In this document: in pieces, positions 45,607 to 53,802 of the stretch | Layout: every line of letters begins with the position of its first letter | Numbering within the stretch: the first letter of the stretch is position 1 | Source of the DNA: Variovorax sp. 679 | Lineage (GTDB): Bacteria; Pseudomonadota; Gammaproteobacteria; Burkholderiales; Burkholderiaceae_C | NCBI RefSeq assembly: GCF_003952185.1 | Contig: NZ_RXFS01000004.1 | Span: 1-64,000 of the forward strand | Length of the DNA stretch: 64,000 nucleotides | Reading direction: 5' to 3' | Program-made: the position numbers and the translations under genes | Notes under the pieces: model-generated | Seen by the model: only the letters and a program-made list of their open reading frames with translations | The model's database searches: none | What the model was told of the DNA's origin: nothing

Positions 45607-45629
45607 TCGGGACAGGGACGAGAGCAAGC

Positions 45630-46526
45630 ATGAGCAACGACAACAACAACGGAAGAACGATGCACGCGGCCCCGCTGGCGGCTTTGCTCATCCTGGCCGC
45701 GACGATGCTGCAGGGCTGCGCCGGGCCCGACCCCGGCATCGCCATCGACAGGGATGCGCAGGCGCGCGCCGTCGCCGCAAAGCCGATGCCGCCGGGGCCC
45801 GGGGACTTTCCCGCGCCCGACAGCGCGAAGTGGAAGCAGGGCGCCTTCCCCGCTATGGGCACCTTCGATCGCATACGCCCCGGCATGGGCAAGGACCAGC
45901 TGCGCGAGCTGCTGGGCTGGCCACACTTCAGCGAGGGGCTGTGGGGCGTGCGCGAGTGGAACTACCTCTTCCACTTCCGCACGGGCAAGGGCGCCGACTA
46001 TGTGACCTGCCAGTACATGGTGCGCTTCAACGGCGACGAGCTTTCCATCGGCAGCTGGTGGAAGAACCCCGACTGCGCCATGCTCGCGCAGCCGCCGGAG
46101 GCCACGCCGATTCCGGTCTCCCCGAAGCTCGCGCCGCCGCAGAAAGTCACGATGAATGCGGACGGCCTGTTCCGCTTCGACGGCGCATCGCTCACCGACC
46201 TGCTGCCCGAAGGCCGCGCGCGCGTCGAGCGCCTTGCCGCCGAGCTGCGCAACAACTTCAGGTCGCTGCACTACGTTGTCGTGACCGGCCACACCGACCG
46301 GCTGGGCGGCGACGCCTACAACGAGGCCCTGTCTCTGGAGCGCGCCAACACCGTGCGCGACCTGCTGGTGCAGCAGGGCATCGAGCGCAAGCTGATCCGC
46401 ACGGCCGGCATGGGCAAGCGCCAACCGGTGGTCGGCGACTGCGTGGGCACGCACAGCTCGCCGGCCCTGCTGCGTTGCCTGCAGCCGAACCGGCGCGTCG
46501 AGATCGACATCGCCGGGGAGCAATGA
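45630..46526 (+). CDS. BamE-like plus OmpA-domain lipoprotein (298 aa)
   Basis: A signal peptide ends in a lipobox (MLQGC, Cys about residue 30), so the protein is lipid-anchored. A BamE/SmpA-like segment covers residues about 75-145 (IRPGMGKDQLRELLGWPHF, REWNYLFHF). The C-terminal OmpA-type peptidoglycan-binding domain (about 180-298) contains VVTGHTDRLGGDAYNEALS, the RTAGMGKRQPV region and NRRVEIDI. A start at the second Met (45660) is possible. It lies 23 bases after the adhesin gene and three bases before the pseudo-receiver, so the three form an operon. It may assist adhesin insertion or tie it to the cell wall; this is inference. Confidence 0.88.
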   Translation: MSNDNNNGRTMHAAPLAALLILAATMLQGCAGPDPGIAIDRDAQARAVAAKPMPPGPGDFPAPDSAKWKQGAFPAMGTFDRIRPGMGKDQLRELLGWPHFSEGLWGVREWNYLFHFRTGKGADYVTCQYMVRFNGDELSIGSWWKNPDCAMLAQPPEATPIPVSPKLAPPQKVTMNADGLFRFDGASLTDLLPEGRARVERLAAELRNNFRSLHYVVVTGHTDRLGGDAYNEALSLERANTVRDLLVQQGIERKLIRTAGMGKRQPVVGDCVGTHSSPALLRCLQPNRRVEIDIAGEQ

Positions 46527-46529
46527 GCC

Positions 46530-46973
46530 ATGGACGCGTGGGTCCGACTGACATGCCGGGTCGCGCTGGTGGATTCCGATGCGCTGCAGCGCCTGTGCAC
46601 CGGCAATTCGCTGTCCGTCGTCGGTGCCGGGTACGACTGGTTCGACGAGTTGTCCGGACTCGTCGAGGCGATGCGTGCGGGCCAGCAGTTCGATGCGGTG
46701 GTCCTGGGGCTGCACGCGAACGGCATGAAGGCGCTGCCGCTGCTGCTCGACGTGGCTGCCGAGGCGGATTGCCCGCTGCCGGTGCTCTACGTGGTGCACG
46801 ACTCCGAGATGGCGCTCGCCCATCGCCTGCCTTCGCGTATGCGCGCACCGCCGTCGTTCCAGATGCTGGCCTCGCCGGTCGACGACGGGGCATTGCTCGC
46901 GTGGCTGAACGGCCTCGACCTGTGGGACCGCCGCGTCGAGGGCGCGGGGCGCCGGAAGGCGTCAGGCGGCTGA
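46530..46973 (+). CDS. Degenerate receiver-domain protein (147 aa)
   Basis: The chain follows the layout of a response-regulator receiver: VALVDSD with acidic residues near 15-17, a helix, then FDAVVLGLHANGMKALPLLL. In a normal receiver the motif is VVLDL and the aspartate is phosphorylated; here the residue is Gly 60. The conserved lysine near the end is Ser 115 (MLASPVDDG). It is thus a pseudo-receiver that cannot be phosphorylated in the usual way. There is no output domain. It is the last gene of the adhesin operon and is divergent from a true regulator, suggesting a binding partner or decoy. It overlaps the convergent peroxidase gene by 12 bases. Confidence 0.7.
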   Translation: MDAWVRLTCRVALVDSDALQRLCTGNSLSVVGAGYDWFDELSGLVEAMRAGQQFDAVVLGLHANGMKALPLLLDVAAEADCPLPVLYVVHDSEMALAHRLPSRMRAPPSFQMLASPVDDGALLAWLNGLDLWDRRVEGAGRRKASGG

Positions 46974-47453
46974 AGCCAGCGCCGCTTCCACGTCGCGCGC
47001 GAGCGAGGCCGGCGTGTCCAGCGGCGCGTAGCGCTTGAGCACCGAGCCGTCGCGCCCGATCAGGAATTTCGTGAAATTCCACTTGATGGCCGTGCTGCCC
47101 AGCAGGCCCGGCTTTTCCTTCGTGAGCCACTGGTAGAGCGGCGCGGCGTTGCTGCCGTTCACGTCGATCTTCTCCATCATCGGAAAGCTCACGCCGTAGT
47201 TCTTCGTGCAGAAGGCGCCGATCTCTTCGTTGGTGCCCGGGTCCTGCGAGCCGAACTGGTTCGACGGAAAGCCCAGCACCGTGAGCCCCTGGTCGGCGTA
47301 CTTCTCGTGCAGCGCCTCCAGCCCCGCGAACTGCGGCGTGAAGCCGCACTTGCTGGCGGTGTTGACGATCAGCAGTACCTTGCCCTTGAAGGCGGAGAGC
47401 TTCACCGGCTTGCCGTCGATCAGGGTGGCTTCGAAGTCGTAGACGCTGGTCAT
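46962..47453 (-). CDS. Glutathione peroxidase, cysteine type (163 aa)
   Basis: A thioredoxin-fold peroxidase. Catalytic residues are Cys36 in NTASKCGFTPQF, Gln70 in FPSNQFGSQDPG and Trp in KWNFTKFL, all intact. It removes hydroperoxides using glutathione or thioredoxin. The ATG at 47453 is the family start (MTSVYDFEATLIDG) and has an AGGAAAA-type site. An upstream in-frame start adds a spurious tail. Length is normal. It stands between the adhesin operon and an EamA exporter gene, ten bases from the latter's stop. Confidence 0.94.
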   Translation of the reverse strand: MTSVYDFEATLIDGKPVKLSAFKGKVLLIVNTASKCGFTPQFAGLEALHEKYADQGLTVLGFPSNQFGSQDPGTNEEIGAFCTKNYGVSFPMMEKIDVNGSNAAPLYQWLTKEKPGLLGSTAIKWNFTKFLIGRDGSVLKRYAPLDTPASLARDVEAALASAA

Positions 47454-47463
47454 GCGGTTTTCC

Positions 47464-48357
47464 TCAGGTGGGAGAAGAAGAGGCGCGATCATCGCGCCGC
47501 GCGGGCGTTCGCGCAAACGCCGCCCAGACCGCGCCCAGCACGATCAGCGCGCCGCCCATGAGGATGCGCGGGTCCATCTCGGCCGCGCCCAGCGCCACCG
47601 AAGACACGCTCGCGAACAGCACCTCCGACAGCATGATCACCGAGGTCGCGGAAGCCGTCAGCCGGGCCGCGCCGTACTGCAGGCACACGTTGGCGAAGAC
47701 GAAGGCCGTGCCCAGCAGCGCGGCCCAGCCGAGCCAGCCCGGCGAGGCGCGCAGCGGCGAATCGAACGCGCCGAGCGCGGTGCCGATCAGCGCCGCGACG
47801 CCCGCCACGAAGGCGCAGCCGCAGAACATCGCCAGCGCGCGCGACTCGCCCGGTGCCTGCCGCAGGTGGCGCAGCGCGATGTTGGTGAGGGCAAAGCTGA
47901 AGCCCGCCGCCACGCCCAGCCAGTCGGGCAGGCTCGACGGCACCGGCCAGTCGGTGCCGGGCGCCTTCAGCACCACCGCCACGCCGGTCAGCGCGAGCGC
48001 CACGCGCGCCAGCGCGCCGCCGGTGGGCCGCTCGCCCAGCAGCAGCCAGCCCAGCAGCACGCTCCAAAGCGGCATCAGGTAGAACAGCAGCACCACGCGC
48101 ACCACGTCGCCCTGCGTCACGGCCCAGTTGAACCCCACGTTGGTGAGGCCGGCCGCCAGGCCCAGCGCCGCCAGCATCGGAAAGGCCGCGAAGCCTTTCC
48201 ACGCGTGCCGGCGCAGCAGGCCCATCGCGCAGGCGATGACCAGGTAGATCAGGCAGGTGGTCCACAGCGGATGCAGCCCATGGCCCGCGATCTGGCGGAA
48301 CGGGAACCACGACACGCCCCAGACGAAGGCGTTCAGTAGCAGGGCGAGTGCTGGCAT
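47464..48357 (-). CDS. EamA/DMT family transporter (297 aa)
   Basis: Ten predicted membrane helices in two EamA halves, starting ALALLLNAFVWGVSWFPFRQIA with the usual tryptophan-rich first helix and a second half around LAGRVALALTGVAVVLK. The end is a short basic tail. Substrate is not predictable; relatives export amino acids, nucleosides or other metabolites. It lies ten bases from the peroxidase gene on the same strand. Upstream is lplT, with repeat copy 2 filling the gap, so it may be in the same transcript. Confidence 0.85.
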   Translation of the reverse strand: MPALALLLNAFVWGVSWFPFRQIAGHGLHPLWTTCLIYLVIACAMGLLRRHAWKGFAAFPMLAALGLAAGLTNVGFNWAVTQGDVVRVVLLFYLMPLWSVLLGWLLLGERPTGGALARVALALTGVAVVLKAPGTDWPVPSSLPDWLGVAAGFSFALTNIALRHLRQAPGESRALAMFCGCAFVAGVAALIGTALGAFDSPLRASPGWLGWAALLGTAFVFANVCLQYGAARLTASATSVIMLSEVLFASVSSVALGAAEMDPRILMGGALIVLGAVWAAFARTPARRDDRASSSPT

Positions 48358-48376
48358 TGGGGCGCGAGTTCTTCAA

Positions 48377-48466
48377 GGGACACCGAGGAACCGGCTTTGC
48401 CGGGCCTCCGGTGTCGCCCCCGGTGAGGGGGTGGCGTAGCGACACGAAGTGCGCGCAGCCTGGGGG
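48377..48466 (-). repeat. Dispersed three-hairpin intergenic repeat, copy 2
   Basis: A 90-base element beginning CCCCCAGGCT on the minus strand, two bases after the lplT stop and ahead of the EamA gene. It is the same element as 18875-18965, with about a dozen differences by eye. Its long stem pairs GACACC/GGTGTC over GAGG/CCTC over CCGGC-AAA-GCCGG. Against copy 1 both changed stem positions are matched by changes on the other arm. In both places it follows a stop codon and lies in the sense direction of the flanking genes. Confidence 0.9.
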
Positions 48467-48468
48467 AG

Positions 48469-49773
48469 TTAGTGGTGCTTATCGCTGCGGGCAATGGCCA
48501 GCAGGTGCTCGACTTCTTCGGGATACTTTTTCAGGTTGTTCTCGTGCCAGCGCTTGATGATCCACATGCACCCGGCCACGACGAGGCCGAACGCGCTGAT
48601 CGCACCGTAGGCCGAGAGTCCGAGGCCCGTGCACACGCTGTAGAAGCCGCCGAGCAGGAGGATGCAGGCCTGCTCGTTGAAGTTCTGCACCGCGATGGAG
48701 CGGCCCGCGCCCATCAGGTTGTGGCCGCGGTGCTGCAGCAGCGCGTTCATCGGCACCACCAGGAAGCCGCCCAGGCCGCCCAGCAGGATCAGGAACGGCA
48801 CCGCCAGCCACACGTTGCCGATGAAGTTCATGCAGATCACCATCAGGCCCATCGCGATGCCCATGGGGATCACGCGCGTGGCCATGTCCAGCCGCATGCG
48901 CATCGAGGCGACGATCGCGCCCACGGCGGTGCCGATGGTCACCACGCCCGTCAGCGCCGAGGCCTGCGTGGTGTTGTAGCCCAGCGCCAGCGAGGCCCAG
49001 GCCAGCACGATGTACTTGAGGTTGCCGCCCGCGCCCCAGAACAGCGTGGTGGTGGCCAGCGAGATCTGGCCGAGGCGGTCGCGCCACAGGCGGGCGTTGC
49101 AGTGCCAGAAGTCGGGCAGCAGCGCGGCGATGTTGCGCGCCAGGCCTTGCTCGGGGTTGGAGCGCAGCGGGCGCATCTCGACGCCGGTGTGCGGAATGCG
49201 CGTGTTGAACCAGGCCGCCAGGATGTAGACGAAGATCAGCACCGAGAGCGCGGCCTCGGCCGGCGTGTTGATGCCGGTGTCGATGAACGGGAGGTCGATG
49301 GCCAGCAGCTTGCTGGAAATGGAATGTCCCACCAGCGTGCCGCCGAGCACGATGCCCAGCAGGATCGACGCGATGGTCAGCCCCTCGATCCAGCCGTTGG
49401 CCTTGACCAGCTGGGAGGCCGGCAGCAGCTCGGTCAGGATGCCGTACTTGGCCGGCGAGTACGCCGCGGCGCCCAACCCCACGATCGAGTAGGACAGCAG
49501 CGGGTGCGAGCCGAACAGCATCATCACGCAGCCCAGCACCTTGATGGCATTGCTGATGAACATCACCTTGCCCTTGGGCAGGGCGTCGGCGAAGGCGCCC
49601 ACCAGCGGAGCGAGCACCACGTAGAAGACCGCGAAGATGGGCACCAGTGCGGCGCGCTGCCACTCTGGCGCGCCGGAACTTCGCATGAGGTCGACGGCAA
49701 CAACGAAGAGCGCTTGGTCGGCCAGCGACGAAAAGAACTGGGCCGACATGATCGTGTAGAAACCGCGCTTCAT
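48469..49773 (-). CDS. lplT: Lysophospholipid transporter LplT (434 aa)
   Basis: A major-facilitator inner-membrane protein that flips lysophospholipids for repair. The chain starts MKRGFYTIMSAQFFSSLADQ with about twelve helices, and shows the family segments LVGAFADALPKGKVM and GGFLVVPMNALLQHRGHNL. Length is as expected. In E. coli the partner acyltransferase Aas is next to it. Here no aas is present, but alr is divergent, an arrangement common in Burkholderiales. A small hairpin (TCGCC-TTCGA-GGCGA on the minus strand) lies in its leader. Repeat copy 2 follows its stop. Confidence 0.93.
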   Translation of the reverse strand: MKRGFYTIMSAQFFSSLADQALFVVAVDLMRSSGAPEWQRAALVPIFAVFYVVLAPLVGAFADALPKGKVMFISNAIKVLGCVMMLFGSHPLLSYSIVGLGAAAYSPAKYGILTELLPASQLVKANGWIEGLTIASILLGIVLGGTLVGHSISSKLLAIDLPFIDTGINTPAEAALSVLIFVYILAAWFNTRIPHTGVEMRPLRSNPEQGLARNIAALLPDFWHCNARLWRDRLGQISLATTTLFWGAGGNLKYIVLAWASLALGYNTTQASALTGVVTIGTAVGAIVASMRMRLDMATRVIPMGIAMGLMVICMNFIGNVWLAVPFLILLGGLGGFLVVPMNALLQHRGHNLMGAGRSIAVQNFNEQACILLLGGFYSVCTGLGLSAYGAISAFGLVVAGCMWIIKRWHENNLKKYPEEVEHLLAIARSDKHH

Positions 49774-49955
49774 CGATGGGCTGGCTGGCCAGAGGGTCTG
49801 CTGGCGGTAGTGAAAAAGTGTCGCCTCGAAGGCGAATGGGCGGTTATAGCACGGGGGTGCGACAGCGAATCCGGCATCCCCACCGTGTTCGACCCCATTC
49901 CCGAAGATGCTAAAACGTGGTCTGCATTGTCCCCGAGCCTTCTCCGGAAACCCCC

Positions 49956-51056
49956 ATGCCGCGCCCCATCCTCGCCACCGTCCACACCGAAGCCCTGCGC
50001 CACAACCTCGAGCGGGCGCGCCGATCGGCCCTCGAAGCCCGTGTCTGGGCCGTCGTGAAGGCCAATGCCTATGGCCATGGCATCGAGCGGGTTTATGAGG
50101 GGCTGCGCGGCGCCGACGGCTTCGCGCTGCTCGACCTGGCCGAGGCCGAGCGCGTGCGCGCCCTCGGCTGGCGCGGTCCGGTGCTGCTGCTGGAGGGCGT
50201 GTTCGACGCCCGCGACCTGGAGCTGTGCTCGCGCCTCGATCTCTGGCACACCGTGCACTGCGACGAGCAGATCGACATGCTCGCCGCCCACAAGACCCTG
50301 AAGCCGCAGCGCGTGTTCCTCAAGATGAACTCGGGCATGAACCGCCTGGGCTTCACGCCGGAGCGCTTCGGCTCCGCCTGGACCCGCCTCAACGCGCTCA
50401 CGCAGGTCGACGAGATCTCGCTCATGACCCACTTCAGCGACGCCGACGGCGAACGCGGCATCGCCCACCAGCTGGAGGCCTTCGAGCGCGTCACCCGCGA
50501 CCTGCCGGGCGAGCGCTCCATCGCCAACAGCGCCGCCACCCTGCGCCATGCCGGGCAGACGCGCGGCGACTGGGTGCGCCCCGGCATCCTGCTGTACGGC
50601 AGCGCCCCCGACTTTCCCGAGCACGATTCGGCGCACTGGCAGCTGCAGCCGACCATGACGCTGTCGACCCAGCTCATCTCGGTGCAGACGCTGAAGGCCG
50701 GCGACACCATCGGCTACGGCTCCAACTTCACGGCCGAGGGCCCGCTCACCATCGGCGTGGCGGCGGTCGGCTATGCCGACGGCTATCCACGCCACTGCAC
50801 CACCGGCACGCCGGTGCTGGTGAACGGCGTGCGCACCCGCATGGTCGGGCGCGTGAGCATGGACATGATCACCGTCGACCTCACCGGCGTGCCCGACGCG
50901 AAGTTCGGCAGCGAGGTCACGCTGTGGGGCCGGTCGGCGAAGACCGGCGCCGTGCTCCCCATCGACGAGGTCGCGAGGGCCGCGGGCACCGTCGGCTACG
51001 AACTCATGTGCGCCGTGGCGCCGCGCGTGCCGTTCGCGGACATGACGGCCGCCTGA
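49956..51056 (+). CDS. alr: Alanine racemase (366 aa)
   Basis: A PLP enzyme that makes D-alanine for the cell wall. The PLP lysine is K35 in [12 protein letters not shown], and the second catalytic tyrosine is in IGYGSNF (about residue 253). Further family motifs are [20 protein letters not shown] and [10 protein letters not shown]. Length is normal. The ATG at 49956 fits the family start ([14 protein letters not shown]); upstream starts lie in the promoter region. It is divergent from lplT across a 182-base gap and is followed five bases later by a membrane-protein gene. Confidence 0.96.
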   Translation: MPRPILATVHTEALRHNLERARRSALEARVWAVVKANAYGHGIERVYEGLRGADGFALLDLAEAERVRALGWRGPVLLLEGVFDARDLELCSRLDLWHTVHCDEQIDMLAAHKTLKPQRVFLKMNSGMNRLGFTPERFGSAWTRLNALTQVDEISLMTHFSDADGERGIAHQLEAFERVTRDLPGERSIANSAATLRHAGQTRGDWVRPGILLYGSAPDFPEHDSAHWQLQPTMTLSTQLISVQTLKAGDTIGYGSNFTAEGPLTIGVAAVGYADGYPRHCTTGTPVLVNGVRTRMVGRVSMDMITVDLTGVPDAKFGSEVTLWGRSAKTGAVLPIDEVARAAGTVGYELMCAVAPRVPFADMTAA

Positions 51057-51061
51057 GGCCG

Positions 51062-51814
51062 ATGAAGATCCTTTCCGACTGGCGCTCCGTGCGCCTGTGG
51101 GAAACGCAGGTCGAACACGACCTGCACCGCAGGTACAGCCTGCGCACGCACGGCATCCTGATCGGCAGCTTCACGCTGCTGCTGATGTGGGGCGTGTCGG
51201 CGCTGCAGATGCACCTGCTGCACGTCGACTCGCTGGCGGTGCGCTATCTGCTCACGCTGGGCGTGGGGTACGTCGGCTATCTGCTGGTGCTGCGCTGGTG
51301 GGCGAAGCGGCTGGTGGAAGAGCGCGAGCTCGACATCGACGTCGATGCGCCCGACATGGACTTCGGCGGCGGACGCGGCGGCGGCTCGCACGGCCACACG
51401 AGCGTGGGTGATGCGCACGGCGGTGGCGAAGGCAGTGGCCTCTCGGACATCGCCAGCGGCGCGCTCGACGTCGCCGGCGGCGCGGACGAGGGCGCGATCG
51501 TCGTCGTGCCGGTGATCGCCATCTTCCTGATCTGCGTGGCCATCCTGTTCGGCGCAGGCTCGCTGGTGCTGCTGTATTTCAGCTGGGACGCATTGCTGGC
51601 CGTGGCCATCGAGATCGCCTTCTCGTACGTGTCGGCCCGTGCCGCGGTGCGCGTGGCGCGCGAGGGCTGGCTCATGGCGGCCGTGCGGCTCACCTGGAAG
51701 CCGCTGCTGGGCGCGGTGATCTGCGCGGTGGCGCTGGGCGCGCTGCTCGATCACTTCATGCCGCAGGTCGACTCCTTGCCCGAGGCGGTGCGCGTCCTGA
51801 TGAAGAAGCACTGA
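51062..51814 (+). CDS. Membrane protein with Gly/His-rich loop, function unknown (250 aa)
   Basis: Two membrane helices near residues 30-50 and 58-80 are followed by a charged segment and a Gly/His-rich stretch (FGGGRGGGSHGHTSVGDAHG, about 101-120) that could bind metal or be a flexible loop. Further helices lie at about 140-165, 170-190 and 205-230. I do not recognise the family. It starts five bases after alr, so it is likely co-transcribed. Its 3' end overlaps the convergent LysR gene by 59 bases. Start ATG at 51062 has no strong site and depends on coupling. Confidence 0.7.
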   Translation: MKILSDWRSVRLWETQVEHDLHRRYSLRTHGILIGSFTLLLMWGVSALQMHLLHVDSLAVRYLLTLGVGYVGYLLVLRWWAKRLVEERELDIDVDAPDMDFGGGRGGGSHGHTSVGDAHGGGEGSGLSDIASGALDVAGGADEGAIVVVPVIAIFLICVAILFGAGSLVLLYFSWDALLAVAIEIAFSYVSARAAVRVAREGWLMAAVRLTWKPLLGAVICAVALGALLDHFMPQVDSLPEAVRVLMKKH

Positions 51815-52793
51815 GCCCGAGCGTGCCGAGCAGGTGATCGACCAGCGCCCTGCACTTGGGCGCCATGAAGCGGTTGGGCGGGTACAGGATGTAGGCGTGC
51901 CCCTGGTAGTTGCCGCGGTACTCCCAGCCGGGCAGCACGCGGACCACGCTGCCCGCGTCCAGCGCTTCCTGCGCGACGAAGGCCGGCACCACGGCCACGC
52001 CGAGGTCCGCGAGCGCGCCTTCGAGGCGCACCTCGCTGTGGTTCGAGACATAGCGGCCGCGCACGATGACTTCCGTCTCCTCTTTTTCTCCTTCTTCTTC
52101 TTTCTTCCTGAACCGCCAGTGGTTGTCGCGCTCGTGCTCGCCCAATGAAAGGCAGCTGTGCGCCGCGAGGTCGCCCGGGTGCGCGATGGCGGCGTGCTCC
52201 GCCAGATAGCGCGGCGAGGCGCAGAGGATGTGCGCCGCCGGCATCAGCTGCCGCGCCACCAGCCCCTCGGGCGGCTTCGTCGTCAGCCGCACCACCAGGT
52301 CGACGCCTTCGCGGATCGGGTCGACGTCGCGGTCGGCCACGATGAGCTGCACATCCACCTCGGGATAGAGCCGCAAGAATTCGAGGATGTGCGGATGCAG
52401 CACGCGCCGCGCAAAAGCCTTGGGCGCGCTGATGCGCACCAGCCCGCTCGGCCCGGCGGCGAACTGCTGCCCGATCTCCATCGCGCCCTGCGCCGCCAGC
52501 ACCAGTTCGCGGCAGCGCGCGAAGGCTTCCGTGCCGGGTTCGGTCAGCCGCAGCTGGCGCGTCGTGCGCTGCAGCAGCTGCACGCCGATTTCCTTTTCGA
52601 GCCGCTTCACCTGCCGGCTCGCCGCTGACGGCGTCATGCCCAGCAGATCGGCTGCTGCCGAGAAACTGCCCAGTTCGGCGACCCGCACGAAGGTCACCAT
52701 CTCGGGCAGCACCTTGAGAAATGAATTCGTTCCCACGACGCAATAGTCCTGTTCCGGCCGATGGCTGTGCGGCCCGGTTGATGCCCTGAACAA
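51756..52793 (-). CDS. LysR-family regulator with acidic/basic insertion (345 aa as read)
   Basis: A LysR protein. The helix-turn-helix is near residues 35-90 (FVRVAELGSFSAAADLLGMT, PSAASRQVKRLEKEI). The effector domain follows (GLVRISAPKAFARRVLHPHI). Near residue 230 is an odd run KKEEEGEKEETEV, coded by a 34-base pure purine tract, where relatives have a short loop. The real start may be a GTG or ATG up to 31 codons inside (GTNSFLKVLPEMVTF), which is more typical of the family. Its end overlaps the membrane-protein gene by 59 bases. It is divergent from an EamA exporter gene that it probably controls. Confidence 0.85.
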   Translation of the reverse strand: MFRASTGPHSHRPEQDYCVVGTNSFLKVLPEMVTFVRVAELGSFSAAADLLGMTPSAASRQVKRLEKEIGVQLLQRTTRQLRLTEPGTEAFARCRELVLAAQGAMEIGQQFAAGPSGLVRISAPKAFARRVLHPHILEFLRLYPEVDVQLIVADRDVDPIREGVDLVVRLTTKPPEGLVARQLMPAAHILCASPRYLAEHAAIAHPGDLAAHSCLSLGEHERDNHWRFRKKEEEGEKEETEVIVRGRYVSNHSEVRLEGALADLGVAVVPAFVAQEALDAGSVVRVLPGWEYRGNYQGHAYILYPPNRFMAPKCRALVDHLLGTLGLSASSSGRAPPRARSRPAA

Positions 52794-52838
52794 TTCCCTC
52801 TTTCTCTCCTGATTGTTCGAGGACGGCGGGCCGACAGT

Positions 52839-53780
52839 ATGGATTCAAAGAAGCGGGTGGGCATCGGGGCGGGCATCGGCCCGGCCGAAATCATGCTGCT
52901 GCTGGTGGCCGCCGTGTGGGGCGGCAGCTATGCGGTGGCCAAGCAGGCGACGCAGCAGCTGCCCGTGCTGGAGTTCATCGCGCTGCGCTTCGGCTTCACC
53001 TTCGTCGTGCTGCTGCCTGCGCTGAGGCCGTTGTTCAGCGCGCAGTGGCGCCAGGGCCTCGCGGTCGGCGGCCTGCTCGGTGCGAACCTGCTGGCGATCT
53101 TCGTGTGCGAGACCTTCGGCGTGTCGCTGACCACGGCCAGCAATGCCGCCTTCCTCATCAGCCTGTGCGTCGCGCTCACGCCTTTCGTCGAATGGTGGCT
53201 GCTGGGCCGGCGGCCGCAGCGGCGCATGTTCTGGGCGGCCGGCCTGTCGGCGCTGGGAGCCGCGATGCTGTCGGCCACCTCGCCCGCGGACCTGTCGATG
53301 GGCTGGGGCGACGCGCTCATGGTGATCGCCGCCTTCCTGCGTGCCGTGATGGTCTGCCTGACGAGGCGGCTCGCCGGGCACCACGCGCTGCCGGCGCTGA
53401 CGCTCACGGCCGTGCAATCGGGCGTGATGGCCCTCGGCGCGGCGGCGATCGCGCTCGTCGCCTCGCCGGCCGGCGGCGCGTGGCACATGCCGCCCGCCAC
53501 CGCGTCGTTCTGGTGGGGCATGGCGTACCTCGTGCTGCTGTGCACCGTCTTCGCGTTCTTTGCGCAGAACCACGCGGCCTCGCGTTCGAGCCCGAGCAGG
53601 GTGTCGCTGCTGATGGGGAGCGAGCCGGTGTTCGGCGCGCTGATCGCGGCCTACGGCTTCGGCGAGCGCATCGGGCCGTGGGGGTGGGCAGGGGGCTTGC
53701 TGATCGTCTGTGCGGCGTGGTGGGTGACGATGCCGGCCAGGGAGAGCCCGGGCCGCAGGGCCGTCGGCGATACCGCCTGA
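52839..53780 (+). CDS. EamA/DMT family transporter (313 aa)
   Basis: Ten membrane helices in two EamA domains; the first begins IMLLLVAAVWGGSYAVAKQA with the usual GGSY motif, and the second half carries SLLMGSEPVFGALIAAYGFG. It is unlike the other EamA protein at 47464 in detail. It is divergent from a LysR gene, a common exporter-regulator pair. Substrate unknown. The gap upstream holds the control region for both. A small hydrolase gene follows 22 bases after. Confidence 0.85.
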   Translation: MDSKKRVGIGAGIGPAEIMLLLVAAVWGGSYAVAKQATQQLPVLEFIALRFGFTFVVLLPALRPLFSAQWRQGLAVGGLLGANLLAIFVCETFGVSLTTASNAAFLISLCVALTPFVEWWLLGRRPQRRMFWAAGLSALGAAMLSATSPADLSMGWGDALMVIAAFLRAVMVCLTRRLAGHHALPALTLTAVQSGVMALGAAAIALVASPAGGAWHMPPATASFWWGMAYLVLLCTVFAFFAQNHAASRSSPSRVSLLMGSEPVFGALIAAYGFGERIGPWGWAGGLLIVCAAWWVTMPARESPGRRAVGDTA

Positions 53781-53802
53781 GGCTGTACGCATCGGCCGTG
53801 TC

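Noticed and set aside
42184..45627. An 1147-codon minus-strand frame opposite the adhesin
   Set aside because: It mirrors the repetitive adhesin coding sequence, and the residues (Ala/Arg/Val/His-rich) have no domain structure.
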